The notes below the pieces were generated by a model. It had not been told where the DNA came from. It ran no database searches and saw only the letters and a list, made by a program, of their open reading frames with translations. A stretch of 64,000 nucleotides of DNA from Anseranas semipalmata. Lineage: Eukaryota; Chordata; Aves; Anseriformes; Anseranatidae. Within the stretch, counting starts at the first letter, position 1. The number at the start of each line of letters is the position of its first letter. The position numbers were made by a program, and so were the translations under genes. Positions 1-12,200 of this stretch are shown here, piece after piece. The stretch is taken from contig VXAA01004383.1 in assembly GCA_013399115.1 (NCBI GenBank), positions 62,001-126,000 on the forward strand. The letters are read 5' to 3'.

Positions 1-3000
1 CTCTTAGTGCTCTGTAAGACTGCTTATTTTACTGTATAAAGAGCTACACAGGCAATGAAGCATCCCCATGCCATACCGGCCAAGTTGAAGGGCAGGGAAT
101 GGAATAACACAGTATCAGAAACTGCAGGTTGATGGTTGGAAGGACCTAGTGGGATTTTAAACAATTAATCCCTTGAGATAACCTTATGTCTTGCCTTCTA
201 CAATGATAAATGATGCCATAGCTCAGCATTGCTGCTATTCAGCGCTCCTTCATGTTGATCTCATGTGCATCCCGCTGTCTTTGCTGTCATTCCCATAATG
301 TGTCTTCACCATCTGCCGCAGCCTTGAACGAGACTGTGCTCTTCGAGCCTTGCACAAAAGGATTAGCCTAGTGAGAGAGGGATGCAAGGGGAAAAAAGAT
401 AGACAAGTCTTAGAAACAAAAACAACCCAAGAGAATATTGTTACTGGCTGGCATGCTACAGAAAGCTCACGAGGGAGACTTGTGGTATGTCAGGGTGGGC
501 AGGGAGGGGTGCTGGCTCTCTGTGTTCCCAGCAATGATGATGGGCAACAGGTGAGTGTTTAGTAAGGAAGCCTGTGTCTCAAGGGGCTTATGTCTGGGCA
601 AACTAAACTTCCTGGCTTCAGACCCCTCCAGCCATGCAAATGGGGAAATGAAGGCTGACTAAAGGAGTATGTTTCACTAAGTCAGTGAGCCAAAGACTTT
701 TTCTTCTTCATTTAAACCCATGGATTTATTTTTTCCAGCTTGAAGTGAGTACAAAGACTTCCCATGTATCATGGATTGGTAGAAGGAAAGAAGTTAAGGC
801 TCAGTCATGCTACCATGAGCACTCGCACTTTAACAAGCTCTAGTAAATGGTCCTGTGAACAGGTACTAAAAATGCAGTCTGTTTTTCCAACCTTTTTCAT
901 GCTGATAGGAAAAACAACCCTCAACTTGCCCATGTGAAAATGTTTTTCTTCACTGAGCATATGAAAATTGGAATTTTACAACTTTTGTCAAGAATTATTC
1001 TAGTTTTACCTGGAAGTACCTTTAACTACTTTACAGTCACTTCAGCATTGCAAGTAAAAATAAAGTCTGTGGCTAGATATACCCATCAACAATCATACCA
1101 TAACGCTTTTTTTTTTTCAGTAGGGATAATAGATATTGGAGATGACCTGAATTATACATTCATTGGCAAGCATATGGAAGGACTAATATCCAGTTTCATT
1201 TCTGATGCAGTCTTAGTTCGATCTATATAAGCTGTATAAAAGAATGTTTCCATATGTTCATGTGCAGGTGTATTTCAGTTTTGCAGGAGAAAGGATAGTC
1301 TGTAGTCTGAGTTCTTGCTGTGATATGTTGCCGCTAATCTAACTCAATCTAGACCAGAACAAATGAATCTATTGTTTCTGATCTGTAGGTCAAATCTATT
1401 GCCTGTTATAATTACCTGTATGACAACTTGTGTAAAAGGCCTTTATGCTTCACAGGCTGGTTACAGACACTGAGAATAGATTTACTTTCTTTCTTAAACC
1501 AAGAACTTCAATTCGCTCTTGGCATGTGGCTGCTGGTAATAAGGCATTTCTCTTGCTGCCATGGATGTTAACCCCTTTGTACTGAAAACTTGTATTATGC
1601 TTCCTTGAAGAACAGCATTGTGGACTAGGGCAAAGATGGCAATTATTCTGTTGCTGGCTGGGACCACCTGGAGAAGTCCTCACTCCAGGATATACCTGAC
1701 ACTCCCCTTGTGTGAATAAAGGAGGAGAAAAGAGTGTATAGGGAAGTAAAGTTTTGCCATACCAGGCTTCCTATACGGAACTACAAAGCAATATGACGAA
1801 TAATTTCCAGTGCTTTTCTTCAAGGTCAGCAGTTGTCTTTCCAAAACACCTTGGTCATGATAGTAGCTGTCTGCCTCTGCTGTTTCAAAAGCTCCTGCCT
1901 ATCAACGCAATTGTTTCCCTGTGCAAAGCTGCCAAACTGGTTTCATCCTGCCTGCGGAGCTTGCTTATTTCAGCTTATGAAGTCAGACATTTCTGGAAGA
2001 AACTCTGAACTTGTGTTGTGTATGTAACTCCCTCTCCAGTTTCATAAGCAAGATGAATACATTTGGACAGAAATATGGTAGGAATAACAGGCTGGGGCAC
2101 TTTCTTACCTGTCTACGATAAGCTGTTTCCTCATGAGATGCAACATATTTTGCATAAGTCTGGTGATCTCTCACATCTTGTTACCCAGGACACAGTTTAC
2201 AAGCGATCTGGAATAGTCTCGTCAGCACCACAGAAGGCTTTTTGGTTTCTGTTTGTGCAGTTTCCATAGCCCCTCCCGGGGTCTGTGAGTACTCTCAAGA
2301 GGTAGCAAGAGGTGCTCTGTGACTGTCCGAGCCAGCTCAATAGCACACGTCAGGCTCCAGGCGGGCTGCCATCCTGTGGGGTATTTCAGGTTGTCTAAAA
2401 CTTCTCTTAAAAATATTGTCAGTGAATGGACAGAGAGGCACAGTTCATGAGTTATCCAAGTTGACCTGGGGTTCTCAATAGCAGAGTGTCTTTAATTGCA
2501 TCAAGCAGTCAAAATACAACTATATTTTCAAATTTCTCTTCCTTGGCTTGAAAATACGGTCAGTCAGCGATGACGAAACTTTGGTCCCAGAGTTTCAAAT
2601 TTTTCATGTAAGACAAATGCAAACCTCCCCAGAAAAGTGAGATGGAAACAAACTCGAGCTTTGTCATGGGACATTGATTAGACAGGTATAAAATGACACT
2701 ATTTGTCAGCAGTTCTTTGCTTAATGGTGGTGTGGGTCCTATGCTTGTGGAAACAGAATAACATGGAGAAGAAGGGAAATGCCATTTGAAAGCTGTTTTA
2801 TCGACTACCTGTGAAGGTTCAGATCTAGGGAAGAGCACTGAGGGACAGAGGAGTTGTAAATAGTTTAGGTCTCTGTATGTAAGAAAGAAAACTTAAGAGA
2901 ACTGTAGCTACCCTGGCTTTCTGTGGAAATAACAGTACTGCTATAGCAGTCACCTTTTGAATCCAAAATGGAACTTCAATTTGGAGGAGTATCAACACCT

Positions 3001-6000
3001 CGGAGACCCATGTGATTACAAAGGATGTAGAAAGACCAAGACTGAAGTCTCCCTGATTTGGGAAGACCACAAACTTGAATCTGATTCTCCTGTATTGCAG
3101 GGAGGTGCACAACTGCTTGTCTAGTAGCTGTGGTGGGAAGCACAGGTGGTTTCTTAATTGCTGTTCTCTTTTTCTGTTGTTTTGCTTTGCTTTCCTTAAG
3201 TAAGAAGACTAACAAAGGCATGATTTCCTCAGGAGGAAGAACTGAGGGAGGGGGAGAAAAGAAAGGTTTCTTTTCATAGGATAGGAGAAGTATTTCCTGC
3301 CCAGCTCTAACACTGATGTTCCATCAGTTTAGATACTATTTGGGTAAGTAGTGTCTCTGGTTGTCTGGGAAACTTCTAGGAAAAAATATTTCCCCTTAGA
3401 AACATCTGCTTCCAGTATTTTCTGGCTCCTGCTCAAGTCTTGTCTATCAAGACAAGATAGTCTCTCATCTACTCCCCCACCCCATTCCCAGGACCCCAGG
3501 GAGGCAGAAGGTGCACAGCTCAGGAAGGGAAGGCTTTGTCATTCATATTTGTGGTTAACCAGCCTTGAAAGCTGGCTTAGCCTCAGTCTGAGCTGAACTT
3601 TGTTTTGGCCGATGGTTCTTATTTAATCCCAATTCCCTCATCCAAATTCAAAGCGATTTATAGGAGCTCTTACATAGGTGCTTGTCTCAGAGGAGAAGAG
3701 AAAGCCATTAGCTCTCAAAGATGAGAGGAACTTGGCTCTTCTCCCTGGGGAGGGGAACAGCAAGTACCAGCAAAGCAGAAAGCGCTCCGGAAGGGCAGTG
3801 AGTAACAGGGAGGAGCAGGGATGACTTAGCACTTGGAGCGTGTCATTGCCTCTGTCCCAGCCTCCTCCATAGCTTCTCAACGTGCTGTTTTGCCACTTGG
3901 TGCTCCTGTGCCACTGTAGGGACAGCCTACTGCTGGACAGGGCGCGCTCTGGCCCGTGTTGGATCGCTCCAGCTGGGTAGATGATGTTTGTGTTTGTGGG
4001 TAGATGTTAACGTGTACAGGTTGGTTCAAGCAGGCATTGGCATGCTATCAACCAGCAAACAAATCCTGTGCATCAGTGCTTAGCTGCTGGGGATCCTCTT
4101 TAATAGAAAGCCCTGTTGTTCGCAGCATTACTCCAAGGAGATGTGGTTTTGTTGCTGGATATTTTTTTCACACTTGGAGCATAGCCCTGGTGTCCTTCCC
4201 CCACATAGCAGTTCCTAGTGCGCAGCAAAGATGAATGTGGAACAAAATAAATGATGTTAAAAACAGAAGTCAGAGCCTTTGCTGATCTGAGCCGAAGCAT
4301 TAGATGACAGATGAAAACCATTAAAGCTAGGCCAATTTACATCTGTATTACCAATGAGATTCAAAATGCTATCTGTGTAAGTTGTCACATGCATGTACCT
4401 TGTAAATGGCAATACTGCTGGTGTTGTGTCTTTTTGGTATTGTTTTTGCTATTGCTGTTCGTTCGTGAGTGTTCAACCTGTGCCTCTCTGCAGTCATAAC
4501 ATCATGAACACATGCACAGGGCCAGACCTCTTGGCCTGTTGGTCCTGGCACAGGAGGATGAAACCACGCTCTTCCTTATCGAGCAGAGTTTTACACCTAC
4601 TGTGCACTGCGAAGTGCTGGGTGAGAAGGCAGTCCCAAGTTATGCAAGACTGCTGGAGAAATGGCCAGGAAGCACGAGAGCATGGAGGAAACATTTGGGT
4701 AGCAGAGAGGATTTTTAACTGTGGAAGCTGAGAATCTGCACGTGCTAAAGGAGCAATATGATTCTCAGGTTTTGTTTGAGGAAAATCCATGATGGAGATC
4801 CCAGACCCTTTGCTTAATGTTTGGGCTTTCCTGTACAGGCTGCTTCATTCTTATTTCAGGCTAAAGTAAATGAAGAAAACATAAGCTCTACTGGGGTCCT
4901 GCAACCACAACCTAGAGCTAATTTTGTTGCTCCAGAGCAGCGATTCCCAGTGGTGAGAACTGAACCTGTGGCCAGAAGCAGAGGGGAGGATACGTGACAG
5001 CGCCTGCCCTAGCAGCCTGGGGGGTGGCATGCAGGGGGGACAGGACCACAACAAGGGGTCCCAGCAGGCAGGTTATGCAGGCTGGTTGCTGTAACTAAGG
5101 CCTTGGTGTGAGGCCAGGTGCTAGAGGCAGATCTTCCCACTCATGGGTGTGGGCTCACAGCCCCGGTCTCCAAAGGGCTGCTGTGTACTGCCGCAGCCTT
5201 TTGGCAAATGAACCTCTGGGTTTAGCTTTTCTTCTCCTCTGTCATTCCCCAGCTGCTTTGCCGCCTTCAGGCCTCCCAGTGAGGCTGGCACAGCGATGGT
5301 CAGAGCAGTGACTGCTCTCCTGGAGAGGGAAATCTCATCCCTCTAGCAAGTGGTGCTGGATGAGTTAAAGCCCAGCTTTAACTGGGGCGTGTCTGTGGGC
5401 TGTCCTTGGGTGTTCCTCTGAGCTGGTGACAAAGGAAACAAAACAGGAGGTGCTAACAAGGAAGGAAGGGCCTGTCTGCAGCAGAAAGCTTTGAAAATTA
5501 GGAATTTAAGGGATGAAAAGCCAGCTCTGGTTGTTGACTTTCTGTAACTTGTGTCAATCTCTGGCAGTTCTATGCCTGTAGACCTAATGCCTCTCCCTGT
5601 CATTGTTCACATCGGGTTCATCTGAGCTTTGCATCTTGCATGTGAAAGGATCTTCAATGTTTGACACCTTCTCTGAAACTCATGCTCTAAGCTACACTTC
5701 TAACAATAATAAAATAAATTTCACACAACAGTGTTTCTGGTGAGTTTCTGGTGTGCTGTTTCAAAACCGTTGCTCCTTCATTACTCACAGCTGCTGCTCT
5801 ATGGTTGTCAAAACATGCAAAGCATTGAAATTGTTTACATCCTACCTTGTTTTTGAAACAGTAGAGAGAAATACATTCAGTCAAACAATGATCCACAGTG
5901 GGACTTGACCATCCAAGCTCCTTAGGAAGATATAGTGCTATGGCTTTTAAAGGGATGTGGGTCCTCTGAAGTTTTGTACCTAGTGTTTCTTGCAAGAAGA

Positions 6001-9000
6001 GCCAGGTTCAATTTTTCATTTGGGCAGTGTATGAAAAGTAACATATCGGTCTTGTCTCGATTCTGGGTTTGAAGAACCATCTTGTATCCAGTTGTCAAAA
6101 GCCTTTGAAAGTCCACAGTTGTAGGAGCTGTGACAAGTGGCTGAAAGCATCCCATGGACTTGTGAGGAAAGGCAGCAGATGCTGAACGCGCAGCCTGTGT
6201 GCAGCTAAGGGGGCTGCAATGCACCAAGGGAAATTAATTTGTTGCAGATGCTCTTGCTGTGGCTGAGCCAGAGGAGGAAGGGGGAGAGGGCCACGTTGCC
6301 TCTGACCTGCATGCTGCTAACGAACATTTTTCTCTTGACAGCTGAATTTGCTGTGTACGGTTGGGATGGGTGGGAGCCCTCATTTGAAACCTACCCACTA
6401 CACTGTGTAGTGAAGAATTGGGCCTCCCCTGCACCCTTTCTGCCTCCCCATATCCGCATCAATATCTGCAAGTAGTCTGTCTCTCTCTTGATGTCTGAGA
6501 GATGAATATAGCAGCTAAATGAGGGAGAAGCTTGCTGCAGTCCTTGAAACCATATAGCAAAGAGTACTTTGCTAATCTTAGATGGGCTTTGATGTCAGCA
6601 TTTCTAAAAGCTCCACAAGATCCCTTTTCACTGTAACTACAATAAAAGAGAGAATATCGGAGATGACTTTTGAGATGGAACAAAAGCTAGCAATTGAATT
6701 TCCAGGTATTGTTGCACTTGCACGTGGCACCAGGAAAAGAACTTCAGTGTGAGGGAACTCAAAATCAGATTAAAAGGTTGCAGGCACTTGCAGGATTTTG
6801 CTGTCGATGATTAATTGAGCATCTTCTATAGAAAAAGCTCTTAAAAACGGAGGTGTTGTCAGTGTGACATTGGATGGTCAAAAATGGGAGCTTGTACTCT
6901 ATGTGACTTTGCTCTTTTTCACAGCCTTTCTGGGGGGTGGTGCTTCATGGGACTGCCCAGCCTTTGTCTGCCCTGCAGTTATCATGTTCGTCCCTCTACC
7001 GTTCCCCTCCTGAGCCCTGATCCAGGCTGTTGCTAAACTGAACAGACTTGAGCATGCACAAGGCAGACTGGGCTTGGGTGAGACTCAAAATAAATATGTA
7101 AGGTCCTGACCTAAAGAATCCTGATCTTCACAGGCCATAGCACCTGCAGCTCCCACAAACTGGTGGGAAGCCCAAGCACTCCTCTCCTTGGAAAACCAGC
7201 ACAGCTTCTCTGGCTCCTTGAAGCCAAACAGAAGGTGACAACACTGGAGAAGTGTAACTATCGTTCATTTGAGAGACAGGATCTCATGCCTCAGTGAGGT
7301 TTAGCTGAGAAAAAATAGTCACAGGCTTTTACTGCTGTTTTGAGAAGGAGGTGGGGGGAACTCTTGTATTTTGGCTGTGCTGTCCCACTACCACAAATTA
7401 AAGATGAGCAGAGCCTTTACCTGGACTTCAGCCCCCTGGTCATGCTGTTACATTCTGTAATGTTTGGCAGCCTGGGCTGTGGAGCATGAGGAGCTGCCAT
7501 GTGGGACAAAGGATGTCCTGCTTTTTTACTTAGTTGTTTTACTCAAATGCTACTGTCCAAATGAGTTTGGGCCTGTGGTTTTCTGTTGTTCACACAGAAT
7601 TTCAGAGGTGGTAGCAGCACGGTTTCAGTGCACTCCCTGGCACTCCTGGGTCTGTATATTTGTTGCCTGCTTCACTCTGCTGTTGGCAGAAGTGTTAGGC
7701 TCATCGTCACGGAAAAAACTATCCTGTTCTGACTTAACTGGACTGATATGATTGTCCCAACCTGGGAAATTGGCATTCAACACCAGCTTTTCAGAACAAC
7801 AAAGCAAATGTTTCAGGTGTTGGGAGACAGTGAATGGGGATGAGTCTTGAACTGGAAAAGGACCAGTTCCTCAGAGACCAGAAGTGTTTTCTGTTTGGTT
7901 TGTGCTGAATAGCTCAGAGGGCTGGCAACTAATGAGCCACTCAGAGGCGGTCCTCACTGGTAATGCAGCATCAGCTATTTTGGACATGGCTGCTCAGTGA
8001 AGTAAACCAGACCATTTGGTTTCTGTCCCAAATGCACGTTTGCATCGGGAAGCAAAATCAGGTCTTGTGCTAATTGGCACTGTGGCTGGCCATCTGTGTG
8101 TAAAGGGAGTGCGGGCTGGCTGTGAGCACAGGGGCTGGACAGGAGGTGCCCCGGGCTGGGGAAGCTGCCGCCGCTGCTGCTGGGACTGGAAGTGGTGGAG
8201 AACCTGGGCTGGAGCTGAATTTGGTTTAATGGTGGTCGGGGCTTGCTGGAGATGTGATTTGTCCAGTGAGACGTGAAGCCCTGACTCCAGGCTGGGGTGG
8301 CCAGGAAAGACCGGGAAGGGGCATGCACCTTCCCAGTGAGGACAGCATGTAACAGCTGGTTGAAACACAGCCCTCTCTGCCTGCAGGAAATGCTGGCTGT
8401 TCCTGGCCGGCATGCCTCCAGAGCCCTGGTCTGAGCTGAGGTTTTAGGGATGCTGGTGTCTGCAACAGGGCTATGGCTCTGGTTCATCTGCTAGGGCGGC
8501 TCTGCTGTCCCTACCTGAGTCTGCCCTAAAGAAACACTCTGCATTGCATAAAGTGTGGTAGGGAATAGGGCCAGTCATTATTCTCTCCTTACCTTTATTT
8601 CAGGTGAAGTTAATTGCAAATGAGGTGTTTACTAACTGGAGGTGAGAACACCATCTGCAATTCCCTCTATTCAAGTACAGAGAGGAGCTTTAGAGCTGAG
8701 CAAATAACATTTGTGTCTTACCTATTCCCAATGAATGCATGGTGTTTCTTCCGTACGTGCAACTGCCTGTTCTCCTAAAATCCATTTGGGAAAATAAGTG
8801 AATCATTTCTCATCAGGCTACAAGAATTTCAAAACTTCTCTCCAGGGTTCCTTCGACACTCCTCTGCGTACATCTTAATTTCCTGTAACTGTCCTAATCC
8901 ACTTCCCATAGGTACCCATGGGAGCCTTGTTATCGACCTCAACTGGAAAAAGGATTGCTTCTCTCCCTCATTATAACTGCTATTAACTGGCATAGTTCTT

Positions 9001-9040
9001 GTCTGCCTCCATCACAGGGGCCATTAACATAATAGGTCAG
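1..9040. other. Intergenic DNA downstream of DISC1, no gene recognised
   Basis: No exon with recognisable homology, tRNA, rRNA or full transposon was seen on either strand. Open frames are short and overlap each other in several frames. The longest pair (7975-8487 and 7994-8413, minus) is in GC-rich DNA with no family motif. Human synteny predicts SIPA1L2 on this side, convergent with DISC1, but no exon of it was recognised. Confidence 0.55.
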
Positions 9041-9215
9041 AGGAAGCCAGCTCTGCCCGTGCCCCTCGAAGGGGTCCCCGCAGAGCGGGGAGGAAGAGTG
9101 CCGGCTGCGCGAGAGGAGCTGCTCTCGCTACCTGGCTGCTCTGGGGCTGTCAGCCAGGGCGTCCTTCGCCAGCGTTTAAACCCGCACGCCTCGGAGAGTG
9201 ATATGGGTGACAGGC
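9041..9215. promoter_or_regulatory. CpG-dense patch with three consecutive hairpins
   Basis: This short block is much richer in CpG than its surroundings. It contains three adjacent perfect inverted repeats: 9062-9074 (5-bp stem CCCCT/AGGGG), 9075-9091 (7-bp stem TCCCCGC/GCGGGGA, loop AGA) and 9109-9128 (7-bp stem GCGAGAG/CTCTCGC, loop of 6). It may be a small CpG island or regulatory element. It overlaps an open frame (8999-9235, plus) with no recognised homology. Confidence 0.35.
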
Positions 9216-12200
9216 TGGAAACTTCCCCAGATTGAAGCTCTTTAATTGCCTGCTCCTGAAGCAGCCTCTGGGGTGAACCGGTGCTTGGTTGCTTGTTACC
9301 TGCGTGGCCTCCATAGGCTTCCTGCAGAGCTGGTGGGCAACGGAGATGCTGAATTGCCCTTGGAGCTCAGCTTTCTCTGGTCCTTTCTCAGAGTAAGGAG
9401 ATGCGAGATCTGGGAAGAGCTGCTAATTTAAATGGTACTCTCCCTCCTGCAATGGCATGGCAGAGCACACTGACGGCTTATCTTCCACTGCAGCACTGGG
9501 AATGCCCAGATTTCAGGCCAGAGCTGAAGTGGATGGTCTGGAAACAGATTTAGTGGAGAAAATACAGGGACAGTTGAGTCCCATGTGCTTGTTCTAGGAG
9601 CAAGGTGCAGGTCCTACAGGGGAGATGCTGGGATAGCTGGGGCACCTGAAAACCCCATAGGAGTTTAAGCTGCCTAAACTAGATGCATGTAGGACCAGAG
9701 GCAGGTGGAGCACAAGACCGTCTGGGCCTCAGACTGACCACTGGAAGGTGTTTCAGACGATGGTGCCCTCCAGGGAGACCCTTTCCTTCTGAAAAGCAGC
9801 CCCTTTCCTCTGAGACCCCAGAAGCAGGATGATGCTGGTCCCTCTGCACCCAAACTCTCATGTTTGCAGCCCCTTGAGCTAGCCCTTGCACGAGGCATTT
9901 GAGATAGGAGGGCAGGGCAGAGAGATGGTCCTTCAGCCCCGCGCAGCCTGCCGGCACGTGCCAGCTACAACCACTTCTGTTACAGCAGCCATCCCCACGT
10001 CCTGGTCTTGCCAGCTGCGTCCACACGTGGTGCTTAGCCTGAGAGGAGCATGGTGTCTGTGGGACAGGCCTGTGGTTAAAATCTGGCTGGTGTTATAGAC
10101 CTCTTGGCCTGACGTCCGCCCTGAATGTCTTCCTGCGGCCATGCAGACTGCAGGGGGTGTGGAGGAAGAGAGAAGCAAAATAATCTTCTGTGCTGGGCAG
10201 CATGCAGTCTTCAATCCCAACAGATCAAAAGCATCAAAATTCAGTCTGGATAAAGGAGGACTTGGTGATGCTCTTTGAGGGGGAGGGGAACCACAAAATG
10301 GGATTAGGAAAGAACTTGTACTTCAGCACATGGCCAATATGCAGAGCTTGCTAAGAGCCATAAAGATCTGTAATTATATTTGTATGGATTATACTAATCC
10401 ATGAATTTGTAACCCATGGGACGTGGCCATGTTGGGCTAGAGAAACACAGAATTATCAGACACTGCTTTGTAATGTGCTAGTACATGTCTTGGGGCTTTT
10501 TTACTTAACCCTGGTAGGACCTTTCTAGTAGGGTGCTGCTGCCCTCCAACAGTTCAGCTTCTGGCTGATACTATGATTATTTTTTATTTTTGTTGGGAGC
10601 GTAGTGTCAACTGTATATTTGGGAGGCAGGAAAACCCTACCACCCCTTAAACTTGCCTTAAGAAACAGAATAATCAGACATTTGTTTGAATATAATCCAG
10701 GACATTACTTGTGTGTTTTTACTTCCTTACTGTGCTGTTGGTTATATAAATGCAAGCAATCTTAAAATTGCAGATCACGGTTTATATTGCTCACCTCTTG
10801 AGAATAAACTCACCCCAGCTTCCTCTATTTGACTTCAATATTTCTGATTCTCTGGCTTAACTCTGGAATTTCAGAGTCCCGGTCCCCACAGAGGGTGGCT
10901 CAGTTCAGGCTGCTCGCTGGTGTTTCACTGTTTGAATCCTAGCTCCCCCTCTTAGCACTGGCAATTGCTCAGATATCCCTGACAGCAGCCTTTTAAAATG
11001 TTTTATCTGACATAGTTTGCTAATGCCTCTGCTGTGACAGGAGGAACATGATTTCATATGCTCATCCAAGCCTTTAAAGACTACAGAGATTATTGAGTGA
11101 TGCGGTTACTCTAATATTCACCTGCAACCTGTACTCAGAGGAGGCTGTGGCCACGTTGGAATACCTCACATGTTATTAAATAAGACTGAAAGACAAATTA
11201 TTGACATCAAGGAACCAGGGCATGGATTAAAGTAACTGACCTCTTCCATTAAGCTGTTGAGCAGCCTCCGTACTTCCTGAAACTGGGGCTGTTGGAAGGG
11301 CTTGTGATATGAACATCTAACACCTGTAGTACTGAACACTTTATGCCTACCTGGGGAACAGTGGTGAGATTAGACCGGTTGATAACACCAGCTCGATGTC
11401 TGGCTGGACTACGTTTTGTGTTGCAGAGCTTGATTTACTAATGTGGATTGAAGCCAACCTGGGGATGTCGCGTTCCTGTGGGTTCTGCGGCCATAACTTG
11501 TTGGACTCTGGATCTGTTCAATGCGTGTGTGTGTGTGTGGTTTTTTTTTTTTTTTTTTTTTAAGATGTACCAAACCAGGCAAGGCAGATGAGTTTTGCTG
11601 TGGAGAAACCAACCCTGCAGAGTCTTTCTGAAAAGTGTTTGTAGGAATCCAGGCTAGAAGGAGAAAGCATGTAAAATGTACCTTCCAGCTACTGGGGCGG
11701 GGAAATAGCGATACATCCATGGAGAGGCAGCAGGTCTCACAAATGCCTGTTTGGAAGAGCTGGAACAGCAACAAATGAACTTCTGAACTCCAGTGTTCTT
11801 GGAAACCGCCAACCTCACGTGAATCTGCTTTCTGGCATGTAAAACACACTAACCTAAAAAATGCTTCAGCCTCTAATGTTGCCATCTGCTATGGGATGGA
11901 AACATCTTCATAGTGGATAATAAAGTGGTTTCTCCCTGATAGCTTCATGTGTTCCTCGGGAAATATGGATGGGCCCTTGGTACCTTTCCCAGGCTCCCCA
12001 GAGATCCTTCATGGAGCCAAAAGGCAGGGGACAACCCAGATCAAGGATGTGGCCCAACCACTAGCTGTAATAAACTGCTATTATTAATTTAAGAGGTGGT
12101 GGGATGCAGCACCTTTAGTTAGGGGTATGGGAGGAGGGCAGAGACAGCTGTACCTGCACTGGCTGACACACACCGGACACCCAGCACAGGGACGCAGGCA

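Noticed and set aside
7975..8487. 170-codon minus-strand open frame (and the overlapping 139-codon frame)
   Set aside because: It lies in GC-rich DNA where stops are rare, several frames are open at once, and no domain, splice context or conservation pattern was seen.
11409..11885. 158-codon minus-strand frame
   Set aside because: It runs through the poly-T/(GT)n repeat, giving a lysine run and then a PHTHT string, and has no homology.
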